Of a stretch of 34,632 nt of DNA, positions 9,721-19,730 are shown piece by piece (position 1 is the first letter of the stretch; each line of letters starts with the position of its first letter). A program made the translations under genes and the position numbers. Origin of the DNA: Elusimicrobiota bacterium (GTDB lineage: Bacteria; Elusimicrobiota; Elusimicrobia; UBA1565; UBA9628); assembly GCA_027327915.1 (NCBI GenBank), contig DAHVWT010000014.1, forward strand, positions 1 to 34,632, read 5' to 3'. The notes under the pieces are model-generated. The model saw nothing but the letters and a program-made list of their open reading frames with translations, was not told where the DNA came from and made no database searches.

Positions 9721-9749
9721 AGGTTAACCTGCGCTTTCCTGTTTGTCAA
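9721..9749 (-). promoter_or_regulatory. Candidate lptD promoter
   Basis: Minus strand TTGACA (9749-9744), 17-nt spacer, weak -10 TAACCT (9726-9721) lying inside the 10-bp palindrome AGGTTAACCT. Confidence 0.4.
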
Positions 9750-9763
9750 TAAGTCTTATTAAA

Positions 9764-9803
9764 TAGAAAAAGAGATCCTCGCGAAGTGAAAACTCGCGAG
9801 GAT
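9764..9803 (-). terminator. Rho-independent terminator downstream of the M13 peptidase gene
   Basis: Perfect 10-bp stem ATCCTCGCGA/TCGCGAGGAT (9775-9784 with 9794-9803), 9-nt loop, followed on the minus strand by CTCTTTTTCTATTT. Confidence 0.85.
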
Positions 9804-9829
9804 AAACAGAAGGCGAAATTAGGCGCCGA

Positions 9830-12070
9830 CTACCAGACCCGGCATTCCGGGTGGCGGACCATGGGGGAGTTCGCCGGGCAACGGAAAGCTTCTTGGAACT
9901 CCGGCATGTTCATGAGCACCCCGTTGACGCGGTAGCGCCCGGGGGAGTGCGGGTCGGTGCGCGCCTGGAGAACGGCTGCCTGGGCGGTCTTGTTCTCGCA
10001 CCAAATTTGCGCATAGCTGACGAAAAAGGTTTGTTCGGGGCTCATCGGGCCCCCGGGATCCGCAGCCAGGGACTGACCGGGTCGCGACGCCTTGAGGGCC
10101 TTGAGGGCGATGCGGACGCCGCCGTTGTCCGCGGTGTTCTCTCCCAAAGTGAGCTTGCCGTTCACATGCACCGTTCCGGTCGCGACGAAGCCCGAGTATT
10201 CCTTGACAAGGCAATCCGAGCGTTTTTTGAAGGCCCGCGCGTCCTTTTTCGTCCACCAGTCGCGGCGATTGCCGTCGGCGTCGTACTGGCGGCCCTGGTC
10301 GTCGAAGCCGTGAGTCATTTCATGCCCGATGACGGCGCCGATCCCGCCAAGGTTCTGGGGCGCGGAGAATTTGTTTGAGTAGAAGGGAGGCTGGAGAATT
10401 CCCGCCGGGAAGTTGATGTTGTTTTGCAGGGGATCGTAGTAGGCATTGACCGTCGGCGGCGTCATGTCCCAATCGTTTTTGTCGACGGGCTTTCCGATCT
10501 TGTTCAAGGTCCGGCGCGCCTCGAAAAGAGTCGCGTTGCGGACGTTGCCGACCAGGTCGTCCGGGGAAACGGCGACCGAGGAGTAGTCCTTCCATTGGGA
10601 CGGGTAGCCGATCTTGTTCGCGATGGCGGCGAGCTTGACCAGCGCCCGCTTTTTCGTCTCGGGAGTCATCCAAGGGAGATCCTGGAGGTCTCCGTCGAAG
10701 GCGCGCTCCAGGGCTTGGACCATTGCCAGGGCGTCTTTTTTCTCCTGGGGCTTAAATTTGAGCTTGACGTAGGCGCGGCCGAGGGCGTCGCCCAGGCTGC
10801 GGTCCGTGAGGGCGACGCAGCGTTTCCAGCGCGGGGAGATTTCTTTTTGTCCCGAGAGGATCTTGCCAAAAAACGAGAAATTCTCGTCGACCAAGCCCCT
10901 CGAGAGGAGCGGAGCGAAGGCGTGGATGGTTTTCCAGCGCAGGAAGGCCTTCCAGTCGTCGAGCGGGGCGCTGGCCAAGAGGCCGTCCATGCCCTTGAAG
11001 AATCCGGGAACGGCGACGTTGAGGCTCGTGAACGCCGGGGCGCCGACGCCCCGGAGGTATGCCTGCCAGTCGAAATGGGGGGTCTGCCGCATGAGTTCGG
11101 AGAGCTTTGTCATGTGGTAAACCTTGGCGGGGTCGCGCCTCTCGACGTTGCCCATCGAGACCTTGGCAAGCGCGGTTTCGAGGGAGAGGATCCGGGCGGC
11201 GTCCATGGCGGCGCGCGAATCGGACTCGCCTGAGAGCACAAGCATCTTGTGGATGTGGGTTCGGTATTGTTCGCGGAGCTTGCGCGAGTCGGGGTCCTTG
11301 TCGAGGTAGTAATCCCGCTCGGGAAGGCCGAGCCCCCCTTGGTCCGCCGCCGCGATCTCCATCTTGGCGTTCATGTCGTCCGGCTGCGAGCCGAGGTTGA
11401 AAAGGATCCCGCCAGTCTCGAGATCGAGCTTGGCAAGCTCGGCGGGGATGTCGGTCTTGGACTTCAGGGCCGCGATCGCGTCGAGCTCCTCTTGGATCGG
11501 CTTGACGCCCGCCTTGTCGACGCGGCTCTCGTCCATGCAGGATTTGTAGAAGTCACCGATCTTCCGGGCGTCCGATTTCTTGCCGAGTTCCGGCCGGGAG
11601 GACTTTATGAGAATCCGCTTGAGGACCAGCCGGTTTTGCTCCGCGAGCTCCGAGAACGTTCCCCAGCGGGATTGGTCGGCGGGGATGGGGTTGCGCGCCA
11701 TCCAAGGTCCGCAGGCGTACTGGAAGAAGTCGGCGCAAGGGTTGACGGAGGGGTCGACCGGCATGAGGCCTCGATGCCCGAAGGAGGCGTCGCGGGAAAG
11801 GCTCGCGAGGGGGTTCGATGCGGGCGCCGCGGAGTTCCGGCGGGAACCCGCATTGTCGAAAAGCTTGGCGGCGGCGGGGGCCTGGCGGGCGGCGGCGAGT
11901 TTGGCCAAAGCGGATGAGACGGGCGGAGGGGTCTTCCCATTGTCTCGCGAGACGGATGGAGCCGCGACGGCGGCCGAGCTTTCCGTCACGGAAGACCGGG
12001 CGCCTGCGAGGGCTTGGATGGGCGGCGCCGCGGCCAAAGCGAGCACCAACGCCGATATTAAGAGGCGCAT
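9830..12070 (-). CDS. M13 family metallopeptidase (neprilysin/PepO-like), exported
   Basis: ATG at 12070 gives signal peptide MRLLISALVLALAAAPPIQALA; VIGHEMTHGFDDQG (HExxH), GENTADNGG (ExxxD), C-terminal CRVW. Confidence 0.93.
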   Translation of the reverse strand: MRLLISALVLALAAAPPIQALAGARSSVTESSAAVAAPSVSRDNGKTPPPVSSALAKLAAARQAPAAAKLFDNAGSRRNSAAPASNPLASLSRDASFGHRGLMPVDPSVNPCADFFQYACGPWMARNPIPADQSRWGTFSELAEQNRLVLKRILIKSSRPELGKKSDARKIGDFYKSCMDESRVDKAGVKPIQEELDAIAALKSKTDIPAELAKLDLETGGILFNLGSQPDDMNAKMEIAAADQGGLGLPERDYYLDKDPDSRKLREQYRTHIHKMLVLSGESDSRAAMDAARILSLETALAKVSMGNVERRDPAKVYHMTKLSELMRQTPHFDWQAYLRGVGAPAFTSLNVAVPGFFKGMDGLLASAPLDDWKAFLRWKTIHAFAPLLSRGLVDENFSFFGKILSGQKEISPRWKRCVALTDRSLGDALGRAYVKLKFKPQEKKDALAMVQALERAFDGDLQDLPWMTPETKKRALVKLAAIANKIGYPSQWKDYSSVAVSPDDLVGNVRNATLFEARRTLNKIGKPVDKNDWDMTPPTVNAYYDPLQNNINFPAGILQPPFYSNKFSAPQNLGGIGAVIGHEMTHGFDDQGRQYDADGNRRDWWTKKDARAFKKRSDCLVKEYSGFVATGTVHVNGKLTLGENTADNGGVRIALKALKASRPGQSLAADPGGPMSPEQTFFVSYAQIWCENKTAQAAVLQARTDPHSPGRYRVNGVLMNMPEFQEAFRCPANSPMVRHPECRVW

Positions 12071-13361
12071 GGCGCCAAGTCTATCAAGTTTTGACCCGCC
12101 GCCAGGAGATCGTTCACCCGAGAGGCGAGATACAGGGAGCCGGAGACGACGGCGACGGGAGGTCCGTCCGACCGGAGCCAATTCTTGAAGGCTTCGTCGA
12201 AAACGGGAGCAATCGACGTCTGGGTCTCGGGCGCACGGCGGCCCAGGAGGCGCGCGAGATCCCGGGATTCAAGGGCGCGGGCTCCCGGCGGCTGGGTCGC
12301 CGCCGCGCGCTTCATGAGCGGCCCAAGGGTTGCAAGGACGGCTTCGGCGTCCTTGCCGCGATTGAAGCCTAGAAACCAGAGAGAATCTTGCCGGAGGAAG
12401 GGAGAGCGCTCCCATGTCGCGCGAAGGTTACGCGCGGCCTCGACGTTATGGGCCCCGTCGATGACGACGGTCTTGCCGCCGGCCCGAAGGACCTGGAATC
12501 GACACGGCCACGACAGGCGCGAGAGGCCGCGGCGGATGGAGTCGGGAGCGATCCTCCGCCGGTAATCGGACGGCAGGCGCAGGAGAACGGCGGCCGCCAA
12601 GGAGGCGTTGCGGCGCTGTCGTTCGCCGAGAACCGAAAGAGTGATACTCGTGCCGTCCTCGGACGTCAACTTCTGCCAGTTTCCTTCCCAATCGATGAGG
12701 CCGGCGGACCAGGATTCGGGGACGACGTCCAGGGAAGCGCCCAGCCTCGCGGCTTGCGCGCGCAGGACATCCAGCGCCTCGGGCTTGAGCTCGGGGCAGA
12801 TCGCCGGAGATCCGGCCTTGAAGACGGCGGCTTTTTCCAGGGCGATGCTTCGGATGTCGGCGCCGAGCGCCCCGGCGTGGTCGTAGTCGACCGAGGTGAC
12901 GACGCCGGCCAGGGGCCGATCAAAGACGTTTGTCGCGTCTCGTCTCGCGCCGACTCCGGCCTCCACGATCGCGATGTCGACCTTTTCTGCGGAAAAGAAA
13001 AGAAAAGCGGCCGCCGTCAGCAGCTCGAAATAACTGAGCGGAGCCGGGCCCTCGGCGGCGAAGACCCTCTCGAGGAGGCCCGCGAATGCGTCTTCTTCCA
13101 TCCAACGGCCGCGCAGACGGATGCGCTCCCTCACGCAGGAAAGATGGGGGGAGACGTAAAGCCCCGTTTTGAAGCCCGATTCCCTCAGGATCGATTCGAG
13201 CATCGCGGCGACGGAGCCTTTGCCGTTGGTGCCCGCGACGTGGATGGCGGGGAGGGCCCGTTGGGGATCGCCCAGGCGAGCGAGGGTCCGCTTGAATTTT
13301 TCCAGATCGGAGGCGATGCCCGAGACGCCGCGCTCATCAAGAGCTTGGGCGTGCGAAAAAG

Positions 13362-13365
<4 letters not shown>
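12058..13365 (-). CDS. folC: Folylpolyglutamate synthase / dihydrofolate synthase
   Basis: IHVAGTNGKGSVAAMLESILRESGFKTGLYVSPHL, VDYDHAGALG, VIDGAHNVEAARNL. Confidence 0.93.
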
Positions 13366-14615
<1,250 letters not shown>

Positions 14616-15488
14616 CTAACGGGCTCCTCGGCGCGCGAGCGCGATCCGGTCGAGGCCCTCCGAGTCCTTGATGACCTTGACGTCCAGGAAGCCTTGCCGG
14701 CGCAGAAGACATCGGACCCTCTCCGCCTGCCCGAAGCCCATCTCAAGCGCCACAAGCCCCTTTATCTTGAGGCAGCGTGCCGCGCGTCCGATGACTCGCG
14801 CGATGGCGTCCAGGCCGTCCGGCCCGCCGTCCAAGGCGCGGCGGGGTTCGCGGCGGACCTCGGGCTCGAGGGAGGCGATCTCGGCGGTCGGGATGTAGGG
14901 GGGATTGGAAATCACGAGATCGGCCCAGGGTTTCTCCCCGGCGGGGGGGCGCCTCAAGTCCTCTTGAAGAATTCGGATGTTTTTCAGACCGGCCGCCCGG
15001 GCGTTGAGCCTCGCTGTTCGCAGGGCCGCGGCGGCGATATCCGTCGCGACAACGCGAGCCTCCGGAAAGGACTTGGCGAGCGCGATCGCGATCGCGCCGC
15101 TCCCGGTCCCGATGTCGAGAATGCGGCTTGGGAGGGGGCCCTCGGATTTAAGGAGGCCGATGGCGGACGAGACTAAATCCTCGGTGGAAGGCCTGGGGAC
15201 GAGGACGCCGGGACCGACCCGCAGGCTGACGCCTAGGAACGGCTGGTTGCCGAGCACGTAGCCCAGGGGGATTCGGTCAGCGCGCCTCTCGACTTTCCTC
15301 CAAAAGAGTCCCGCGGCCCCGGGCGGCAGGAGCTCCTGCGAGCGCAGAAGCCAGTCGAAACGGCCCGTTTTAAGGCAGTCCGCCATGAGAAATTGCGCGT
15401 TTGCCGCCGGCTCTGGAGCGCCGCACGCTTCAAGCCTTTGTTCGGCCCGCCGGACCCAGTCGGCTATCGTGGCGGCCTTCGAGATCAC
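14616..15488 (-). CDS. prmC: Release factor glutamine N5-methyltransferase
   Basis: ILDIGTGSGAIAIALAKSFPEARVVATDI and LVISNPPYIPT; GTG start at 15488 overlaps the prfA stop (GTGA). Confidence 0.93.
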   Translation of the reverse strand: MISKAATIADWVRRAEQRLEACGAPEPAANAQFLMADCLKTGRFDWLLRSQELLPPGAAGLFWRKVERRADRIPLGYVLGNQPFLGVSLRVGPGVLVPRPSTEDLVSSAIGLLKSEGPLPSRILDIGTGSGAIAIALAKSFPEARVVATDIAAAALRTARLNARAAGLKNIRILQEDLRRPPAGEKPWADLVISNPPYIPTAEIASLEPEVRREPRRALDGGPDGLDAIARVIGRAARCLKIKGLVALEMGFGQAERVRCLLRRQGFLDVKVIKDSEGLDRIALARRGAR

Positions 15489-16534
15489 GCGGCCGCCTCT
15501 TTCTTGGCCAGCTCGGAGCGCATGGTTTCGAGGATGTCCTGGATGTCTCCCTCCATGATGGCCGGAAGATTGAACCAGGAACGCTCCAGGCGATGATCCG
15601 TCAGGCGGTTTTGGGGGAAGTTGTAGGTGCGGATTTTCTCGGAACGGTCGGCGCTCCCGACCTGCTTGCGCCTTTCCTCGCTTTCCCCCGCCTTGGCGGT
15701 TTCCTCGCGGATACGGCCGAGCTTGGCCTGGAGGATCTTGAGGGCCTTGAGCTTGTTTTTGAGTTGCGAGCGCTCGTCCTGGCACTGCACGACGATGCCG
15801 CTCGGCAGATGCGTGATCCGGATGGCTGTCTCGACCTTGTTGACGTTTTGCCCTCCGTGGCCGCCGGCGCGATAGGTGTCGATCTTGAGATCCTCGGGGC
15901 GCACGGGGACCTCCCCCTCTTCCTCGACCTCGGGGAGCACGGCCACCGTCGCCGTCGACGTGTGAATGCGCCCCGACGCCTCGGTCTTGGGCACGCGCTG
16001 CACCCTGTGGACTCCTCCCTCCCACTTGAGCCACGAAAAAACATCCGGTCCCTGGATGTAGAGGGTCGCCTGCTTGATCCCCTTGAGCCCCGTCGTGCTC
16101 ATATCCACGATCTCGGCTTTCCAGCCTCGAGTCTCCGCGAAGCGCCGGTAGAGGCGCAGCAGATCCGCGGCGAAGAGGGCCGCCTCCTCCCCGCCCGCTC
16201 CCGCCCGGACCTCGAGAAAGGCATTGCGGCTGTCGCCGGAGCCTTGCTCGAGGTCACGCAGGATGGCGGATTCGATGCCCCCGATCTTTTCCTCGATGCG
16301 CGGCCTCTCCGCGCGCGCGAGATCGGCCAATTCCTTGTCCGGGGATCGCAGGAGTTCGTCGAGCTCCGCGATCTCATGCTCCAAGCGGGAGACTTCGGAG
16401 GCCCGTGCCGCGAGCGCCGCGAGCTCGCGGTGGCGGCGGCTGATGGTCTTGAGCTCCTCCAGGGGAGGATTCGAGGCGAGGCGCCTCTCGATGTCGGCGA
16501 ATTCCGCCATAAGGGCGGAGAGCCGCGGGTCCAT
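15485..16534 (-). CDS. prfA: Peptide chain release factor 1
   Basis: VHRVQRVPKTEASGRIHTSTATVAVLPE (PxT-type codon-recognition motif, as in RF1); GGQ motif in DTYRAGGHGGQNVNKVETAIRITHLPSG. Confidence 0.94.
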   Translation of the reverse strand: MDPRLSALMAEFADIERRLASNPPLEELKTISRRHRELAALAARASEVSRLEHEIAELDELLRSPDKELADLARAERPRIEEKIGGIESAILRDLEQGSGDSRNAFLEVRAGAGGEEAALFAADLLRLYRRFAETRGWKAEIVDMSTTGLKGIKQATLYIQGPDVFSWLKWEGGVHRVQRVPKTEASGRIHTSTATVAVLPEVEEEGEVPVRPEDLKIDTYRAGGHGGQNVNKVETAIRITHLPSGIVVQCQDERSQLKNKLKALKILQAKLGRIREETAKAGESEERRKQVGSADRSEKIRTYNFPQNRLTDHRLERSWFNLPAIMEGDIQDILETMRSELAKKEAAA

Positions 16535-16574
16535 GGTTTAAAGGGAGGGAACAGGGGCTCCCTGGGCGGGAGCG

Positions 16575-16958
16575 CTAGCTCGGGGTGACGGCCGCCGGGG
16601 CCTTGGAGGGCTTGGCGCCGCCTTTCTTGCCGCCCACCGGCTTTTCCTCCGCCTTGCGGGGCGCGGTCGACAGGACGCCCTTTTTGACGGGCTTTGTGCC
16701 GACGGCCGGCATCTTGCGCGAGGTTTTCGAGGGCGCCTTGCGCACGACGGTCTTGCCGCCGGTCGACTTGAAGCGCTTCTCGAAGCGTTCGACGCGCCCA
16801 GCCGTGTCCACGAGCTTTTGCTGGCCGGTGAAGAAGGGGTGGCAGGCCGAGCAGATATCGAGGCGGATGGAACCCTTGGTCGATCGAGTCTCGAAAGTGT
16901 TTCCGCAGGCGCAGACGACTTTAGCCGTGGCGTAGACCGGATGTAAGCTGGCTTTCAT
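16575..16958 (-). CDS. rpmE: Ribosomal protein bL31 with Lys/Ala/Pro-rich C-terminal extension
   Basis: [63 protein letters not shown], then about 60 aa of low-complexity basic tail. Confidence 0.93.
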   Translation of the reverse strand: MKASLHPVYATAKVVCACGNTFETRSTKGSIRLDICSACHPFFTGQQKLVDTAGRVERFEKRFKSTGGKTVVRKAPSKTSRKMPAVGTKPVKKGVLSTAPRKAEEKPVGGKKGGAKPSKAPAAVTPS

Positions 16959-16975
16959 GGCTTGAATGTCCGGCT

Positions 16976-16981
16976 ATTATA
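16976..16981 (-). promoter_or_regulatory. -10 element for rpmE
   Basis: Minus strand ...GTGTTATAATAGCCGGACATTCAAGCCATG; exact TATAAT 17 nt upstream of the rpmE ATG. -35 is poor. Confidence 0.55.
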
Positions 16982-17150
16982 ACACATCGCGGACCCAAAA
17001 AATTCGTGAATCCTTCACGCGACGCGATCAAGAAAGGCCGCCCCGACGCTGCGGCGACCGCAGCAGCATTCTTGGGCCGGACCATCTTCTTACGCTGAAT
17101 GATCGAAAAAGTCCACGTCAAAGATTTTTATATGATGATACGCACGTTTA

Positions 17151-19127
17151 ATGGTCAAGCGCTTTAGAAGGCTCATCTTCGGATCTCCCCGCGACGTCGA
17201 AGACCCCGGCGTTCACCACAAGATCTCCCTCATCGCCTTTTTGGCTTGGGTCGGGCTGGGGGCGGACGGGCTCTCCTCCTCCTGCTACGGCCCGGACGAG
17301 GCCTTTCGGGCCTTGGGCGGCCACGCCTATCTGGCGGTCCCGCTCGCGCTCTCCGTCGCCCTAACGGTTTTCGTTATTTCCTATTGCTACACCCGCATCG
17401 TCGAGCACTTCCCATTCGGCGGAGGGGGATATATCGTCGCCGGCCGTCTTCTGGGCCCCACCGTGGGCCTTGTGTCGGGGAGCGCCCTCCTCGTCGACTA
17501 TGTCCTGACGATCTCGGTCTCGATCGCGGCGGGCATCGACGCCCTTTTCAGCTTTCTTCCTTATTCGTGGCAGGGCCTCAAACTGGGGATGGAATGCTCG
17601 ATCATCGTCGCCATGATGCTCATGAATCTGCGGGGGATCAAGGAGTCGGTGACGGCCTTGATGCCCATTTTCCTCCTCTTTCTCGCGACCCACGCCGTCA
17701 TCATCCTGGGAATCCCCTTCGTGATGACGGGGTCCTTTGGGGCGGCCGCCGAGGGGGCGAGACAAGGGTTCTCGGGCGGCTTGGCAAGCCTCGGCGCGGC
17801 GGGGCTTTTTGGCCTTTTTCTGAGGTCCTATTCGCTCGGCGCCGGCACCTACACCGGGATCGAGGCGGTTTCAAACGGCCTCCCCATCATGAGGGAGCCC
17901 AAGGTCGAAACGGGCAAGCGGACCATGATTTACATGGCGCTCTCCCTGGCGCTCACCGCCGGAGGCATCTTGCTCGGCTATCTCCTCTTGAACGCCCATC
18001 CCGTCCCCGGCCGAACGATGAACGCCGTCCTCATCGACAACTTCGTGAAGGGTTCCTGGCTGAGCGGCGGGAACGCGGGGCGATGGTTCAAGATCGTGAC
18101 GCTGCTCTCTGAAACCGCGCTCCTGATCGTCGGGGCCCAAACCGGCTTTATCGACGGCCCGAGGGTCATGGCCAATATGGCCCATGACTCCTGGCTTCCC
18201 AACCGCTTCGGGACCCTCTCCGACAGGCTGACGATCCAGAGCGGGGTCTTCTTGATCTCCGCGGTGGCCCTGGGGACGCTCCTGTATACCCGCGGGGAGA
18301 CGAGCACGTTGGTCCTGATGTATTCGATCAACGTCTTCATCACGTTCTCTCTCTCCCAGCTCGCCATGATGCGCTTTTGGTTCGGAAGCCGCCGTCGCGA
18401 TCCTTCCTGGGTCTGGAACCTATTCGTCCACGGGGTGGGCTTCGTGCTGTGCTTTTCCATCTTGGGGGTGAGCCTCTACGCCAAGTTCTTCCAGGGGGGC
18501 TGGTTGACCCTCCTGCTGACGGCGCTGCTCGTCGGCGGCTGTCTCCTGATCAAGAGGCATTACCTCCTCGTCAAGAAGAACCTTTCGCGATTGGACGAAA
18601 TCATGACGGGGCTTCCCCGCATGGAGGAGGCGCCGGGAAAGCCCCTTGACGCCAAGGCCCCGACGGCGATCCTTCTTGTCGGGAGCTATGGAGGCCTCGG
18701 CATCCACTCCATCCTAGCCATCCAGAAGCTTTTCCCCTACTATTTCAAGAACTTCATCTTCGTGTCGGTCGGCGTGGTGGACGCGGCGAGCTTTAAGGGG
18801 ATCGCCCGCGTGGAGGAGATCCGGCGGACGACGGAGAAGTCCTTGAAAGAATACGCAGCCCTCGCCCGCAGCCTGGGTCTTGCCGCGGACTGGCGCATGG
18901 AGATGGGGACCGACGTTCTCGAGCAGGCGGAGCGATTATGTCTCGAGACCGCGAGAGACTATCCGCGCTCCATCATCTTCGCCGGGAGACTCATCTTCGA
19001 GGATGAGAAGTGGTTTCACAGGCTTCTCCACAACGAGACGGCCTATCAGATTCAGCGCCGCCTCCAGTTCGCGGGCTTAAACGCCATGGTCCTCCCGGTC
19101 CGGGTGCTGGCCGGGTCCCCGGCGTAA
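17151..19127 (+). CDS. APC-superfamily permease, KimA/YdaO-like (possible K+ transporter)
   Basis: LIAFLAWVGLGADGLSSSCYGPDEAFRALG, FPFGGGGYIVAGRLLGPTVGLVSGSALLVDYVLTISVSIAAGIDALFSFLP, MLMNLRGIKESV; multiple TM segments and a soluble C-terminal domain. Confidence 0.85.
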   Translation: MVKRFRRLIFGSPRDVEDPGVHHKISLIAFLAWVGLGADGLSSSCYGPDEAFRALGGHAYLAVPLALSVALTVFVISYCYTRIVEHFPFGGGGYIVAGRLLGPTVGLVSGSALLVDYVLTISVSIAAGIDALFSFLPYSWQGLKLGMECSIIVAMMLMNLRGIKESVTALMPIFLLFLATHAVIILGIPFVMTGSFGAAAEGARQGFSGGLASLGAAGLFGLFLRSYSLGAGTYTGIEAVSNGLPIMREPKVETGKRTMIYMALSLALTAGGILLGYLLLNAHPVPGRTMNAVLIDNFVKGSWLSGGNAGRWFKIVTLLSETALLIVGAQTGFIDGPRVMANMAHDSWLPNRFGTLSDRLTIQSGVFLISAVALGTLLYTRGETSTLVLMYSINVFITFSLSQLAMMRFWFGSRRRDPSWVWNLFVHGVGFVLCFSILGVSLYAKFFQGGWLTLLLTALLVGGCLLIKRHYLLVKKNLSRLDEIMTGLPRMEEAPGKPLDAKAPTAILLVGSYGGLGIHSILAIQKLFPYYFKNFIFVSVGVVDAASFKGIARVEEIRRTTEKSLKEYAALARSLGLAADWRMEMGTDVLEQAERLCLETARDYPRSIIFAGRLIFEDEKWFHRLLHNETAYQIQRRLQFAGLNAMVLPVRVLAGSPA

Positions 19128-19269
19128 ACGGCCGCGCGGCCCGAGGCCGAAAGTCCCCGGAACGGGTAGGCCTTTATTCCTCAAACCGCTTCCCCCTCGG
19201 GCCCAGGAGCGGAACCGCGCCTCGGGGATAATGAGGATCAACGCAGATCTCGAGCCGGAGGCTCCTAAC

Positions 19270-19683
19270 ATGAAAAAGCTGATCCTGGCCGGATTGATGA
19301 CGGCGCTCGGGGCGAATGCGGCGACAGCGGACGATCTGACCCGGCTCGCCGCGCGGGCGCGGCGGGTCTTCGCGGAGGCTGCGGGCGCTCCCGGGAGCGG
19401 CACGTCGGCCGCGCGGCTTGGGACGGGCAAGTTCGGCGCGGCTCCGGCGGCTGAGCCCGGCGGACGGAGGTTTGAGGGCCGAGCCGTTCGTCGGCGCCGG
19501 CTCGTGATGCGTGGCGTGCCTAGAGCTCCGGATGGCGTTGGCTCGGGGCCGACGCGGCATATGATTTCAGGGAGCCTCCTGGCGGGAGCCGCCGTCGGAG
19601 CCGCCAGTCCCGGAATCGGGATCATGATGGGAGCCGTCGCCGGCGCCTATCTGGGCATGCTGGTTTCCTTGTTATTGGATTAG
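19270..19683 (+). CDS. Small exported protein with C-terminal glycine-zipper hydrophobic segment
   Basis: GGAGG 8 nt before ATG at 19270; signal peptide MKKLILAGLMTALGANAATA; C-terminus GSLLAGAAVGAASPGIGIMMGAVAGAYLGMLVSLLLD. Confidence 0.65.
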   Translation: MKKLILAGLMTALGANAATADDLTRLAARARRVFAEAAGAPGSGTSAARLGTGKFGAAPAAEPGGRRFEGRAVRRRRLVMRGVPRAPDGVGSGPTRHMISGSLLAGAAVGAASPGIGIMMGAVAGAYLGMLVSLLLD

Positions 19684-19730
19684 AAAGAATGGCCGGGGCA
19701 AGAGCGACTGGGCTCGAACGCTACTGAAAA

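Noticed and set aside
16548-16575. GCTCCC/GGGAGC stem between rpmE and prfA as a terminator
   Set aside because: Only 6 bp and followed by a C-rich stretch (no U-tract) on the transcribed strand; more likely a minor leader structure.
16921-17121. 66-aa minus-strand ORF upstream of rpmE
   Set aside because: It overlaps the rpmE promoter and start region, has no recognisable family, and contains the TATAAT region.
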